Counted from the first letter of the stretch, positions 49,256-58,511 are shown. The stretch is 64,000 nucleotides of DNA from Pseudorhizobium pelagicum (GCA_000722615.1 JOKI01000009.1:62001-126000); one strand, 5' to 3'. Numbers and translations are program-made. The notes: a model not told the origin generated them from the sequence alone.

Positions 49256-49705
49256 CTACTGCCGACCGCCGAGGAATTTCTCCGCCACGGTCTCCGGCAG
49301 GCGACGGGGACGGCCGTGCCGGTTGATCACCGCAATCACCACCTTCGCCGCAATCAGCAGCGTCTCGCCGCGGCGGATTTCCTGGTTCAGCACCATCTTC
49401 GCGCCGCCGGCCTTTTCCGTCGCCGTCAGGATCGTCAGCACGTCGTCCATCCTGGCGGGAAGCTTGAAGTCGATCTCCATGCGGTGGACGACGAAGACCA
49501 GCCCCTCCTCGTCCGCTTCCAGAAGCTCGCTCTGCTGGCAGCCCAGGCAGCGCAGGTAGTCGGTCCGACCGCGCTCCAGGAAATGCAGGTAGCGGGCGTG
49601 ATAGATGAGGCCCGAAAAATCGGTATCCTCGTAATAGACCCTTTGCACCAGCCGGTGGCCCGCCTCGGTCAACTGGCCGGAAAGAAGAAAGTTTTCAGCT
49701 GTCAT
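49256..49705 (-). CDS. ybgC: Acyl-CoA thioesterase YbgC
   Basis: A 149-residue hot-dog-fold thioesterase of the Tol-Pal locus. VYYEDTDFSGLIYHARYLHFLERGRTDYLR carries the catalytic Asp and the expected Tyr/His. FKLPARMDDVLTI and RPRRLPETV follow. ATG 49705 suits the AAGG site; 49711 would leave only one base of spacing. Acting on short acyl-CoA or acyl carrier protein is typical of the family. It diverges from sqdB. Confidence 0.92.
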   Translation of the reverse strand: MTAENFLLSGQLTEAGHRLVQRVYYEDTDFSGLIYHARYLHFLERGRTDYLRCLGCQQSELLEADEEGLVFVVHRMEIDFKLPARMDDVLTILTATEKAGGAKMVLNQEIRRGETLLIAAKVVIAVINRHGRPRRLPETVAEKFLGGRQ

Positions 49706-49828
49706 CGTCATGCCTTGGTGGATGGTTGTGATGACCGGATGCCATTGCAGCGGGCATCGGCTATTGTTGTTTCTGTCACAAAACCTCCCTATCAGGAAAT
49801 CCGGTCCATCAACCAGCGGAGTCGATTC

Positions 49829-51049
49829 ATGAAGATTGCAGTTCTCGGCGGCGACGGTTTTGTCGGCTGGCCCACCTCCCTCCACCTGTCCGACCAGGGT
49901 CACGAGATCCACATCCTCGACAACCTGTCGCGCCGCTGGATCGACACGGAACTGGGGGTCCAGTCGCTGACGCCGATGGACTCGATCCAGGAACGCACCC
50001 GGGTTTGGCATGCGGAAACCGGGCGCCGGATCCACTTCCACCTGATCGATCTTGCCAAGGACTACGAACTTCTGAAGGGGTGGCTCGCCAAGCACCGCCC
50101 GGACGCCATCATCCATTTTGCCGAGCAGCGGGCTGCTCCCTATTCGATGAAGAGCGACCGTCACAAGAACTACACGGTCAGCAACAACGTCAATGCCACC
50201 CACAACCTGCTGAATGCCATGGTCGAACTCGATCTCGATGCGCATCTCGTGCATCTCGGCACCATGGGCGTCTACGGCTATTCGACGGTCGGCGCCGCCA
50301 TTCCGGAGGGCTATCTGCCGGTCGGCATCGAGACCGTTGACGGCCGCACCGTCAGCCAGGAAATCCTCTACCCGAGCAATCCCGGCTCGATCTACCACAT
50401 GACGAAGTGCCTCGATCAGCAGCTCTTCCAGTTCTACGCGAAGAACGACGCGCTGCGGATCACCGATCTGCACCAGGGCATAGTCTGGGGCACCCACACG
50501 GAGCAGACGCGCCGCCATGCCCAGCTCGTCAACCGTTTCGACTATGACGGCGACTACGGCACGGTCCTGAACCGCTTCCTGATCCAGGCGGCGATCGGCT
50601 ATCCGCTCACCGTCCACGGCACCGGCGGCCAGACCCGCGCCTTCATCCACATCCAGGATTCGGTCCGCTGCATCGAGATCGCGCTGAAGAACCCGCCGCA
50701 GCGGGGCGGCCGTGTCGAGATCTTCAACCAGATGACCGAGACCCACCGTGTCCGTGATCTGGCCGAGATGATCTCGAAGATGACCGGCGCCGAAATCGCC
50801 TGGCTGCCGAATCCCCGCAAGGAGGCGGCCGAAAACGACCTGATCGTGCGCAACGAGAAGTTCCTCGGCCTTGGCCTTGATCCGACGACGCTCGGCGAAG
50901 GCCTGCTCGACGAGATCGTCGAAGTGGCGAAGAAGTTCGCCTACCGCGTCGACCGCTCGCGCGTGCCCGCCGTCTCCGCCTGGACGAAGGACATTGCCGC
51001 CAAGGTCGAGCGTGACCCGGAAGGCAAGCGGCTGAAGTCGGTCTCCTGA
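49829..51049 (+). CDS. sqdB: UDP-sulfoquinovose synthase
   Basis: A 406-residue SDR-type enzyme that makes UDP-sulfoquinovose from UDP-glucose and sulfite, the head group donor for sulfolipid. The start MKIAVLGGDGFVGWPTSLHLSDQGHEI, the DNLSRRWIDTELGVQSLTP segment, YSMKSDRHKNYT and the catalytic YHMTKCLDQQ region match plant and cyanobacterial SQD1/SqdB. GCGGAG precedes ATG 49829. sqdD overlaps by one base, which marks the operon. In rhizobia the lipid replaces phospholipids under phosphate limitation; no Pho box was evident. Confidence 0.96.
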   Translation: MKIAVLGGDGFVGWPTSLHLSDQGHEIHILDNLSRRWIDTELGVQSLTPMDSIQERTRVWHAETGRRIHFHLIDLAKDYELLKGWLAKHRPDAIIHFAEQRAAPYSMKSDRHKNYTVSNNVNATHNLLNAMVELDLDAHLVHLGTMGVYGYSTVGAAIPEGYLPVGIETVDGRTVSQEILYPSNPGSIYHMTKCLDQQLFQFYAKNDALRITDLHQGIVWGTHTEQTRRHAQLVNRFDYDGDYGTVLNRFLIQAAIGYPLTVHGTGGQTRAFIHIQDSVRCIEIALKNPPQRGGRVEIFNQMTETHRVRDLAEMISKMTGAEIAWLPNPRKEAAENDLIVRNEKFLGLGLDPTTLGEGLLDEIVEVAKKFAYRVDRSRVPAVSAWTKDIAAKVERDPEGKRLKSVS

Positions 51050-51912
51050 TGCCGACCGAAACCGGTGCGCGGGGCATTCGCCCCGCCACGCCTGCCGGCA
51101 GCGACCGCGCCTTCGTGACGCTGGTCACCAACGCCGACTATGCGATGGGGGCAACGGCGCTTGCCCATTCGCTGCGGCGGACCGGCACGACGGCAGACAT
51201 CGTCATCCTCCACACCGGCGGCGTCGAGCCAGGGGCTCTTGCACCGCTCACCGCGCATGGCTGCCGGCTCGTCGAGGTCGACCACCTGCCGCTCTCAGAA
51301 GCCTTTTCCGAGCGCCATGCCCGCCGCAACCTGCATGGCGCCGCCCCCTTCACCAAGGGCAGAAAGCCCGATTTCCACACGCCACTCGACAATTTCTGCA
51401 AGCTGCGCCTCTGGCAGTTGGAGGAATACCGCGCCTGCGTCTTCATCGACGCAGATGCGATCGTGCTGCGCAACGTCGACAAGCTCTTCGACTACCCGGA
51501 ATTTTCCGCCGCACCGAATGTCTACGAGAGCCTGGCCGATTTCCACCGGCTGAACTCCGGCGTCTTCGTCGCCCGTCCCGCGCTGGCCACCTTCGAGCGG
51601 ATGCTGGAGGGGCTGGACGAGCCCGACGCCTTCTGGCGGCGCACCGACCAGACCTTCCTGGAGACCTTCTTCCCCGACTGGCACGGCCTGCCGGTCTTCA
51701 TGAACATGCTGCAATACGTCTGGTTCAACATGCCCGACCTGTGGGACTGGAACAGCATCGCCATCCTGCACTACCAGTACGAGAAGCCCTGGGAAGAAAA
51801 CCACCCGAAGGCGGATCAACTGCGACCGCTGATCGATCTCTGGCACCGTTTCCATGAGGGCCGCGACATACCCGATATCTCTTCGCTGCCAGGCCCCGGA
51901 ATTCAAAAATGA
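51049..51912 (+). CDS. sqdD: Sulfolipid glycosyltransferase SqdD
   Basis: A 287-residue family-8-like (glycogenin-type) glycosyltransferase. FVTLVTNADYAMGATALAHSLRRTG is the donor fold, FIDADAIVLRNVDKLF has the DxD metal site, and NSGVFVARPALATFERML and LHYQYEKPWEENHP follow. In Rhodobacter sqdD, part of the sqdBDC group, is proposed to transfer sulfoquinovose. Start and stop overlap sqdB and sqdC. Confidence 0.88.
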   Translation: MPTETGARGIRPATPAGSDRAFVTLVTNADYAMGATALAHSLRRTGTTADIVILHTGGVEPGALAPLTAHGCRLVEVDHLPLSEAFSERHARRNLHGAAPFTKGRKPDFHTPLDNFCKLRLWQLEEYRACVFIDADAIVLRNVDKLFDYPEFSAAPNVYESLADFHRLNSGVFVARPALATFERMLEGLDEPDAFWRRTDQTFLETFFPDWHGLPVFMNMLQYVWFNMPDLWDWNSIAILHYQYEKPWEENHPKADQLRPLIDLWHRFHEGRDIPDISSLPGPGIQK

Positions 51913-52805
51913 AGGTCCTCGTCTCCGGCGGAACCGGCCTGGTGGGGCGCTACATCGTCAACGGCCTCGCGAAGGCGGGATACGACCTCCTGGTCGGCGG
52001 CCGCACGCCGCCACCCGACGACTGGTTCACGGCCCCCGTCAGCTTCATTCCACTGACGCTGGAGCCGAACGAGGACCAGCGAGCGGCTTTCGCAGGTGTG
52101 GACGCCTTCGTGCATGCCGCCTTCGACCACCTGCCCGGAAAATACCGGGGCGGTGAAGGCGATGATGCCACCCGCTTCCGCCGCCTGAACCTCGACGGCA
52201 CGGTCCGCCTGTTCGAGACGGCCAAAGCCTTCGGCGTCCGCCGCTGCGTCTTCCTCTCCAGCCGCGCCGTCTATGACGGCCTGGCGGACGGCATTCCCCT
52301 CGAAGAAACCGCCGTGCTCGCGCCGACCTCCCTCTATGGCGAGGTGAAGCTTACTGCCGAATCGGCGCTGGCAGAGCTCTCAGACCCGAATTTCATTACC
52401 GCCAGCCTGCGCCTGACCGGCGTCTACGGCGAGCTTCGGCCGAACAAATGGGACGCGCTCTATGCGGACCACCTTACGGGACGCGGCATTGCACCCCGCG
52501 CCGGCACCGAGGTGCACGGCCGCGACGTGGCGGCTGCGGTGCAACTGATGCTGGAAACGGAGACGAGCCGGATCAACGGGCTGACCTTCAACGTGTCCGA
52601 TATCATCCTGCACACCGCACAACTGGTTTTCGGCGGCATACTCGAAAATTCGAAAGAGGCACCGAGCCCGAGACGAATGGACACCCGAAGAATATCGGCG
52701 CTCGGGTGGACGCCGGGCGGCGACCTATTGCTGCAGGAAACGCTGGCAAGGCTTCACCGTTCGTGGATAGACCACCCACCGACCGGAAACATCCTGAAGA
52801 TGTGA
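51909..52805 (+). CDS. sqdC: NAD-dependent epimerase/reductase-like protein SqdC
   Basis: A 298-residue Rossmann-fold protein: KVLVSGGTGLVGRYIVNGLAKAGYDLLVGGRTPPP at the N terminus, AFVHAAFDH, VFLSSRAVYDG and SLYGEVKL with the expected Tyr/Lys. SqdC is needed for normal sulfolipid level in Rhodobacter, though its reaction is unclear. It overlaps sqdD by four bases and ends the operon. Confidence 0.85.
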   Translation: MKVLVSGGTGLVGRYIVNGLAKAGYDLLVGGRTPPPDDWFTAPVSFIPLTLEPNEDQRAAFAGVDAFVHAAFDHLPGKYRGGEGDDATRFRRLNLDGTVRLFETAKAFGVRRCVFLSSRAVYDGLADGIPLEETAVLAPTSLYGEVKLTAESALAELSDPNFITASLRLTGVYGELRPNKWDALYADHLTGRGIAPRAGTEVHGRDVAAAVQLMLETETSRINGLTFNVSDIILHTAQLVFGGILENSKEAPSPRRMDTRRISALGWTPGGDLLLQETLARLHRSWIDHPPTGNILKM

Positions 52806-52860
52806 ACACAGCGGCAAAAATATCTCTGGTTGCATTTCTGAAATTGTGATTACACTCCCT

Positions 52861-52883
52861 GCGTGCAGTTTGCACATGCACGC
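52861..52883. promoter_or_regulatory. Inverted repeat upstream of the leukocidin/FAS1-like gene
   Basis: GCGTGCA (52861-52867) and TGCACGC (52877-52883) form a perfect 7-bp dyad 44 bp before the start codon of the unusual gene. It could be an operator or a leader hairpin. Confidence 0.45.
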
Positions 52884-52926
52884 CGTGGCTGATGCCCGGC
52901 TTGTCCACCAACAGGGAGAAGCATCG

Positions 52927-54126
52927 ATGCCCATTGAATCTTTAAACCCGGAAGTTTGGAAACTGGTCGGTCACATGGACGGCACTCGAACCCGTACAGG
53001 AGGTCCGAATTTCGGCTGGGGAAGCGTGCCCACGGAAAATCAGAAACTGACGGCAGCGGCGGTCTTGCCGGTCTACAAGCTGATGCAAGGGGACCAAAGC
53101 AGGCTCCGGGACTATTATCTAGTCGCGGGCGACGTCTACCACGGCATCCAGGGGTCGCCCGTTGATCCCTCTGCAAACTGGGTTTCGGTGGGCTTCTACG
53201 CCAACTACATGACGCTCGACATTCGCTGCAGAACACCGGGCGCACGGGTGATGACGTTCGGGCCCAATAGCTCGGTGGAACAGGCGACCGTCAGCTTCTC
53301 GATCGGTGGCGAGCTGAGCGGCGAGGCTGGAACGGAGGGAGGCAAGGGCGGCGCCTCGCTCAGCGCCAGCGTGGGCGTAAGCTTTACGGCATCGGAAGTC
53401 TCCTTCGCCTCTCGCCCGTCGACGAATTCCATTTCATGGCGCACCAGCCTTCCGGGCGTCGGATGGCTCGGTCCGGCCACGCCGCCCAATCCTGCCGAGC
53501 CCTCCTACGCCGGGTACCTGTGGAACCCCGCCGTCATCTTCGAGGTTCCTCAAGGGGCCTTCCCAGCACTTGAAGGCGATTTCGTAGTCGATTTCGAGTA
53601 TAACTGGACGCGCGGGATACGCGCGCGGGGCTTTAACGACGTCATTCCGCTGCATTTCCAGCCGGATGGCGTTGCGGCAACCCGGGAAGAAAAGCTCCCG
53701 ACGATCCTGGAACGTCTGGCGGAGCTCGGCTCCCATGAGGGCGAACCGGGACGTTCCGACACCTTCCTGGCAGCCCTCCAACGCTCGGGAGCCGCGCGCG
53801 GTTTTGGCGACAGCACGGTACAACTGCTGGTGACTGCACCCACCAACGCCGCCTTCGCAGGCTATTTCTCGGACCACCCTGCGGTTGCCGCGGCGGCGGT
53901 CTCGCCGGCGAACATGCGTTGGCTAGAGGATTTTCTCGCCCAGAGAATTCATCCGCTGACCGCAGGGAAAGTCGGGCCGAACCTCATGACGCGCATTCAG
54001 AAGGCCACGACCTCGTCCGGGGAGTGGTTTCAATGCGCAGACGGGGTACTTCATCTGAGTGACGATTATGAGGTAGATCCCAATCTGGCCAAGGCGGCCC
54101 AGGAAATCCTTCTTTCCAGCCAGTAA
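52927..54126 (+). CDS. Unusual protein: leukocidin-like beta region plus FAS1-like domain
   Basis: A 399-residue protein without a signal peptide or membrane helix. Residues ~65-235 alternate short beta strands and glycines: SFSIGGELSGEAG, GGASLSASVGVSFTASEVSF, SISWRTSLPGVGW and VDFEYNWTRGIRARGF. This echoes the rim/stem pattern of leukocidin/hemolysin toxins, though it is weak. Residues ~258-385 look like a FAS1 domain: DTFLAALQRSG, LLVTAPTNAAFAGYF and GVLHLSDDYEVDP parallel the H1 and H2 boxes. ATG 52927 follows GGGAGAAG; an ATG at 52846 is less likely. It stands alone downstream of sqdBDC. The two-domain reading is inference and needs structural confirmation. Confidence 0.5.
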   Translation: MPIESLNPEVWKLVGHMDGTRTRTGGPNFGWGSVPTENQKLTAAAVLPVYKLMQGDQSRLRDYYLVAGDVYHGIQGSPVDPSANWVSVGFYANYMTLDIRCRTPGARVMTFGPNSSVEQATVSFSIGGELSGEAGTEGGKGGASLSASVGVSFTASEVSFASRPSTNSISWRTSLPGVGWLGPATPPNPAEPSYAGYLWNPAVIFEVPQGAFPALEGDFVVDFEYNWTRGIRARGFNDVIPLHFQPDGVAATREEKLPTILERLAELGSHEGEPGRSDTFLAALQRSGAARGFGDSTVQLLVTAPTNAAFAGYFSDHPAVAAAAVSPANMRWLEDFLAQRIHPLTAGKVGPNLMTRIQKATTSSGEWFQCADGVLHLSDDYEVDPNLAKAAQEILLSSQ

Positions 54127-54137
54127 TCCAACCAGAA

Positions 54138-54170
54138 GGCGGAGCGGCCTGTCAGGTCCGCTCCGCCACT
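54138..54170. terminator. Terminator between convergent genes
   Basis: GGCGGAGCGG (54138-54147) pairs perfectly with CCGCTCCGCC (54158-54167), then ACTTTCC. It lies between the stop of the leukocidin/FAS1-like gene and the end of the DUF2945 gene. Confidence 0.65.
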
Positions 54171-54188
54171 TTCCATCCAGCCGTTTAT

Positions 54189-54404
54189 CTAATTCTTCTT
54201 CAATTGCGACTGGCTCTTCAACACCCGGTCGCCATCCTCCTGCTTGATCAGGAAGGCCGGCTCGTCCTTGTCCGCCTTGCGCTTCACCTTGGTGCCCTTG
54301 ATGGTGCGTTCGACATCGCTGGTGAACCGCTCCTTCGCGGTCCCCTCGGCCTTGTTCGCACCCCATCTCCACTGCACATCGTCGCCTACCTTGATCTTCG
54401 CCAT
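54189..54404 (-). CDS. DUF2945, hypervirulence-associated Tudor-like protein
   Basis: A 71-residue basic protein, MAKIKVGDDVQWRWGANKAEG then TIKGTKVKRKADKDEPAFLIKQEDGDRVLKSQSQLKK, with the SH3/Tudor-like signature of this family. AAGGAG is at ribosome-site distance. An EcfG-type promoter lies upstream. Function is unknown; other members are found in fungi and bacteria. Confidence 0.85.
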   Translation of the reverse strand: MAKIKVGDDVQWRWGANKAEGTAKERFTSDVERTIKGTKVKRKADKDEPAFLIKQEDGDRVLKSQSQLKKN

Positions 54405-54429
54405 CGCGTTCTCCTTGAGCCGATGGCAA

Positions 54430-54454
54430 AACCACTAGGACGAGCGCTCGTTCC
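54430..54454 (-). promoter_or_regulatory. EcfG-type promoter for the DUF2945 gene
   Basis: On the minus strand GGAAC (54454-54450), 17 bases, GTT (54432-54430). The -35 box is within the last codons of the neighbouring phosphoesterase gene. Confidence 0.65.
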
Positions 54455-55349
54455 CCAACTCCAGAAGAACCAGTTCCGGACGGTTGCCGACGCGCACCGG
54501 AATGGCCGAGCATCCCAGGCCCCGGGAAACGAGGAGGTGGCGTGAGCCCGCCTGATACACGCCCGCAGGATAGCGCGCCGACGCCGGCGAGGCGGAAAAC
54601 GGGCGCCAGCCGAAAAGGTTGATCTGTCCGCCATGGGTGTGGCCACTCAGGGTAAGCGCCACCCTGTCGTCGACGGCGTGAAAGATGTCGGGCTCATGCG
54701 CGAGCAGGACGACCGGCGCATCATCCTGCACATCAGCGAGCGTCGCCTGCAGATCATCGATGCCCCGCATGCGGGAACGTCCCTGCCTCGCATCCGGCAG
54801 CAGTGCCATCTGATCTCCCAGGCCCGCCAGCCAGAAGTGGCGCCCGTCCTTCTCGATCCGTACGGCGCGGTTGACGTGAACCGCAATGCCCGCACCGTCC
54901 AGCGCCCGCAGCACGACCGGCATCCTCGTCGGATCCTGCTGGAAGGCGGGGTCTTCCCAATAGTCGTGATTGCCCAGAACCGCGTGCACGCCCAGAGGTG
55001 CTGAGAGGCCTCCCAGCACCGGGGCCCACTCCGATGGCCCGAGGGGATCACTGGCGAGAGTCATCCCCGAAAGATAGTCGCCAAGCAGCAGGATGATATC
55101 CGGCTTCAGGTCCTGGACCTGATTGCAGATCCCTTCGATCCGCCTGCGGTTCATCCAGGGCTCGCAGGCATGGATATCGGCCACCACGCAGGCACGCAGC
55201 TTGAGACCTTCTGGCCAGCCATTGGGCGTCAGCCGGTAGTGCGTGATGCGGGGCCGCGCGAACACCTCGCTGAAGGGATAGGCAACCGCCGCGGCAAGGC
55301 TTGCAAAGCCCACGCCGGCAAGCTTCAGCAAACCTCGGCGCGTGATCAA
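54435..55349 (-). CDS. Tat-exported calcineurin-like phosphoesterase (YkuE-like)
   Basis: A 304-residue metallophosphoesterase. It begins [21 protein letters not shown], with a twin-arginine motif, so it is likely exported folded. The motif set [36 protein letters not shown] and SGHTHGGQ is complete. It overlaps the ruvB stop by four bases and is probably co-transcribed with ruvB. Substrate may be a lipid A or phosphatidylglycerol phosphate-type molecule or a nucleotide; this is unknown. Confidence 0.86.
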   Translation of the reverse strand: MITRRGLLKLAGVGFASLAAAVAYPFSEVFARPRITHYRLTPNGWPEGLKLRACVVADIHACEPWMNRRRIEGICNQVQDLKPDIILLLGDYLSGMTLASDPLGPSEWAPVLGGLSAPLGVHAVLGNHDYWEDPAFQQDPTRMPVVLRALDGAGIAVHVNRAVRIEKDGRHFWLAGLGDQMALLPDARQGRSRMRGIDDLQATLADVQDDAPVVLLAHEPDIFHAVDDRVALTLSGHTHGGQINLFGWRPFSASPASARYPAGVYQAGSRHLLVSRGLGCSAIPVRVGNRPELVLLELGNERSS

Positions 55350-56389
55350 TCGTCGCCCTCGAGCGTCAGGCGAAACTGCGCCGCCTCGAGATCCTTGGGC
55401 GGCTGCAGGCCGAGGTGTTTCCAGGCGCTGGCGGTCAGCACGCGTCCCCGCGGCGTCCGCTGGATGAACCCCTGCTGGATCATATAGGGCTCGATGATGT
55501 CCTCGATCGCGTCGCGCGGCTCCGAGAGCCCGGCGGCGATCGTCTCGATCCCGACCGGTCCGCCGCCAAAGTTGACGCCGATCATCGTCAGGTAACGCAT
55601 GTCGAGCTGGTCGAGGCCCATGTTGTCAACGAGAAGCCGCGTCAGCGCCTCATCGGCGATCTCGCGGGTAACGGCTTCCGCACGCGCCACCTCCGCAAAG
55701 TCGCGTACCCTTCGCAACAGCCGGCCGGCGATGCGCGGCGTACCGCGGGCGCGCCGTGCAATCTCGCGGGCGCCGTCGTCGGTCATCCCGAGCCCCATCA
55801 GCCGTGCGCCACGGCGCACGATGAACTCCAGTTCCTCGACGGTGTAGAAGGAGAGCCGCACCGGAATGCCGAAGCGGTCGCGCAGCGGCGTCGTCAGCAG
55901 GCCGAGCCGCGTGGTGGCTGCCACCAGCGTGAACTTCGACAGGTCGATCTTGACGGAACGCGCCGCCGGTCCCTCGCCGATGATCAGGTCGAGCTGGAAA
56001 TCCTCCATCGCCGGATAGAGGATTTCTTCCACCGCCGGGCTCAAGCGGTGGATCTCGTCGATGAAGAGCACGTCGCGCTCTTCGAGATTGGTGAGCAGCG
56101 CCGCAAGATCGCCCGCCTTGGCGATCACCGGCCCGGAGGTCGAGCGGAAGTTGACGCCGAGTTCCTTCGCCATGATCTGCGCCAGCGTCGTCTTGCCCAG
56201 CCCCGGCGGACCGACGAAGAGCACATGGTCCAGCGCCTCGCCGCGATTCTTGGCCGCCTCGATGAAGACCTTCAGGTTGGCGCGCGCCTCCGCCTGACCG
56301 GTGAAGTCGTCCAGCGTCTGCGGGCGCAGCGTGACATCGAGGTCCTCGCCCCGCTTGTCCGGCGATATCAGGCGGGAGGCTTCACTCAT
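55346..56389 (-). CDS. ruvB: Holliday junction branch-migration helicase RuvB
   Basis: A 347-residue AAA+ motor that drives Holliday-junction branch migration. It has the rhizobial start [31 protein letters not shown], Walker [10 protein letters not shown], Walker [11 protein letters not shown], sensor region [21 protein letters not shown], and a C-terminal winged helix ([17 protein letters not shown]). ATG 56389 gives the usual length; ATG 56407 is less conserved. Confidence 0.97.
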   Translation of the reverse strand: MSEASRLISPDKRGEDLDVTLRPQTLDDFTGQAEARANLKVFIEAAKNRGEALDHVLFVGPPGLGKTTLAQIMAKELGVNFRSTSGPVIAKAGDLAALLTNLEERDVLFIDEIHRLSPAVEEILYPAMEDFQLDLIIGEGPAARSVKIDLSKFTLVAATTRLGLLTTPLRDRFGIPVRLSFYTVEELEFIVRRGARLMGLGMTDDGAREIARRARGTPRIAGRLLRRVRDFAEVARAEAVTREIADEALTRLLVDNMGLDQLDMRYLTMIGVNFGGGPVGIETIAAGLSEPRDAIEDIIEPYMIQQGFIQRTPRGRVLTASAWKHLGLQPPKDLEAAQFRLTLEGDD

Positions 56390-56460
56390 GAGGGCATTTC
56401 CGTTCAAGACCGTTGTCGTTCATTACACGAAGGGCAGCCGGTTTGACACCGTTGCCGTGG

Positions 56461-57078
56461 TTAGCGCGCCAGTTCCTTCAGGCCGAAGCGGATCAGCTTG
56501 GCGCTGTCGGCCCCCTCGCCCGCCGTCTTCATGGCAGCCGCGACGGCATTGGCCGCCTGGTCGCGCGAATAGCCGAGGTTGGTCAGCGCCGACACGGCAT
56601 CCGACACCGGGGCGGCGGCAACGCCTTCGCCCAGTTCCTGCTTGAACCCTATGCCGGCCGTCGCCTCTCCGGCAAAGGCCGGCGCCTTGTTCTTCAGCTC
56701 CGTGACGAGCCGGATGGCGACCTTGGGCCCGACGCCGGGCGCCCGCGAGATGGCCGTCTTGTCCTGCAGCGCGATCGCATTGGCGAGCTCCGAGGGCGTC
56801 AGCGTCGACAGCACCGCCAGTGCCACCTTGGCCCCCACCCCCTGGACGCTCTGCAGGAGGTTGAACCATTCCCGCTCCAGCGCGGTGAGGAAGCCGTAGA
56901 GCTTCAGCTGATCCTCGCGCACATAGGTTTCGATGAACAGCACCACCGCCTCGCCGGCAGAGCCCATGCGCGACAGCGTGCGCGCCGAGCAGAAGGCCTC
57001 GTAGCAGACGCCGTGTACGTCGACGAGCACATAGTCCTCGCCGATCTCGTCGATGGTGCCTTTGAGCTTGCCGATCAT
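56461..57078 (-). CDS. ruvA: Holliday junction DNA-binding subunit RuvA
   Basis: A 205-residue protein that grips the junction for Ruv[28 protein letters not shown] starts the OB fold, then [17 protein letters not shown] and [19 protein letters not shown] are the two helix-hairpin-helix motifs, and a C-terminal three-helix domain ([25 protein letters not shown]) contacts RuvB. Its promoter-distal position after a toxin-antitoxin pair is unusual. Confidence 0.96.
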   Translation of the reverse strand: MIGKLKGTIDEIGEDYVLVDVHGVCYEAFCSARTLSRMGSAGEAVVLFIETYVREDQLKLYGFLTALEREWFNLLQSVQGVGAKVALAVLSTLTPSELANAIALQDKTAISRAPGVGPKVAIRLVTELKNKAPAFAGEATAGIGFKQELGEGVAAAPVSDAVSALTNLGYSRDQAANAVAAAMKTAGEGADSAKLIRFGLKELAR

Positions 57079-57088
57079 GGGATGTCCG

Positions 57089-57502
57089 TCAGGGATGGGT
57101 TTCGGGGGTAATGAGGGGGACGTCGGGGAAGTAGGTGCGGTAGCCTTTCGGATCGCGCGTAAGGATGGAATGGCCGCGGATCAGCGCATGCGCCCCGATC
57201 AGAAAATCCGGCAGCACGCGTTCTCGTCCGCCGCCCGCCTTTCGGTATAGGCGGAACGCGGCACCAGCCGCAAAGGCCGCTGCCCAGGGCAGGCTCTCGC
57301 GCCGGAACTCGTCCGAAGGCAGCAGAGCTTCGACCTCGTCGATGTCGTCGTATCGGACGGAAAACTCGGCGTAGATGATCGGATTGATCGTCAGCGGCAC
57401 ATGGCCGGCGAGCCTGGACAAGGCATTGCGCGACCATTCCAGCCAGACAGGATCCCGAACGGCAATATCGACCAGCACATTGGTGTCGACCAGAACGGCC
57501 AT
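57089..57502 (-). CDS. vapC: PIN-domain toxin, VapC-like
   Basis: A 137-residue PIN-fold ribonuclease. The four metal-site acids are present: Asp6 ([10 protein letters not shown]), Glu46 (IIYAEFSV), Asp99 ([10 protein letters not shown]) and Asp117 (TRDPKGY). It follows the antitoxin with one base between stop and start, and ruvA follows 10 bp later. VapC toxins cut tRNA or rRNA to halt translation. The exact target here is not known. Confidence 0.88.
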   Translation of the reverse strand: MAVLVDTNVLVDIAVRDPVWLEWSRNALSRLAGHVPLTINPIIYAEFSVRYDDIDEVEALLPSDEFRRESLPWAAAFAAGAAFRLYRKAGGGRERVLPDFLIGAHALIRGHSILTRDPKGYRTYFPDVPLITPETHP

Positions 57503-57503
57503 C

Positions 57504-57755
57504 TCAACGATCCCGCGTCATGCCCATCAGGGTCTCGGCATCCATCGCCGGGTCGCCGGTTCCTTCCAGGCGCTTCAGGGTCGCCATGAAGTCATCCAGC
57601 CGCTGCCGTTCCTGCAGGCGCGAAGGATCCTTCTTTGGCGCCACGATCAGCTTCCCGTCCTCGACGGTGAAGACCACCTCCGAATTCGGTTCGATGCCCG
57701 CCAGTTCGCGCAGGTCGCGTGGAATGGTAACCTGTCCCTTCGATGTGACGCGCAT
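57504..57755 (-). CDS. vapB: AbrB/SpoVT-type antitoxin, VapB-like
   Basis: An 83-residue DNA-binding antitoxin. The swapped-hairpin domain MRVTSKGQVTIPRDLRELAGIEPNSEVVFTVEDGKLIV is intact, and the C terminus (DDFMATLKRLEGTGDPAMDAETLMGMTRDR) would wrap the toxin. ACAGGAGC precedes the ATG and an inverted-repeat operator lies 22 bp upstream. Confidence 0.88.
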   Translation of the reverse strand: MRVTSKGQVTIPRDLRELAGIEPNSEVVFTVEDGKLIVAPKKDPSRLQERQRLDDFMATLKRLEGTGDPAMDAETLMGMTRDR

Positions 57756-57776
57756 GGCCGTGCTCCTGTTGGGTAA

Positions 57777-57803
57777 TACTTATTCCAACTCCTGGAACAA
57801 GTA
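57777..57803 (-). promoter_or_regulatory. Autoregulatory operator of the vapBC pair
   Basis: TACTTATTCCA (57777-57787) and TGGAACAAGTA (57793-57803) form an 11-bp dyad with one mismatch and a five-base centre. Position just upstream of the antitoxin start is typical of VapB-VapC binding. Confidence 0.75.
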
Positions 57804-57813
57804 AAGAACACGC

Positions 57814-58326
57814 CTAGGCCGACGCCAGCATCTTCCGCAGCCGCTCACCACCGCGATTATGCGCGTGGCAGATGGCGATCGCTAGCGCATCGGCGGCATC
57901 GTTGCCGACGAAGGTCGCCTTCGGCATGAGGATCTTCAGCATCATGTGGATCTGCTTCTTGTCGCCGTGACCGACGCCGATCACCGCCTTCTTGACGGCG
58001 TTGGGGGCGTATTCGGAGACCCGCAGTCCCGCCCGCGCCGGCACCAGCATCACCACGCCGCGCGCCTGCCCGAGCTTCAGCGTCGCCACCGCATCCTTGT
58101 TGACGAAGGTCTGCTCCACCGCCGCCTCCTGCGGCTGATAGGAATGCACCACCTCCGCCAGCCCGTCGTGCAGTTGGCAGAGCCGCGAGGCGAGGTCCAT
58201 GTCGCCGTCCGACATCACCGTGCCCGAAGCGACGAATCGAAGGCTGTTGCCGAGCGTCTCAATGACGCCCCAGCCCGTGCGGCGCAGGCCGGGGTCGATG
58301 CCGATGATGCGAATCGTCTCTGTCAT
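57814..58326 (-). CDS. ruvC: Holliday junction resolvase RuvC
   Basis: A 170-residue endonuclease that cuts Holliday junctions. The acidic residues are in [23 protein letters not shown], and the late [18 protein letters not shown] 58326 gives the normal length; the open frame extends to 58473 without homology. The gene is separated from ruvA by the vapBC pair, which is inserted between them. Confidence 0.96.
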   Translation of the reverse strand: MTETIRIIGIDPGLRRTGWGVIETLGNSLRFVASGTVMSDGDMDLASRLCQLHDGLAEVVHSYQPQEAAVEQTFVNKDAVATLKLGQARGVVMLVPARAGLRVSEYAPNAVKKAVIGVGHGDKKQIHMMLKILMPKATFVGNDAADALAIAICHAHNRGGERLRKMLASA

Positions 58327-58511
58327 GTCGATCACTCTATCTTGGAGCAGGTAGCACTGCCACGGGAATGTGAACAAAAGAGAAACGTCTACAGTTCTGT
58401 TAACCCTGTTTGCCAACTTCGGTGTAAAACAGAGGCAACGGCGGCAACGGCCTTTTGATTGGCGCGTTGCCACGCCAGAAACATCGCATCCGGAATCATG
58501 AGGAGACCGTT

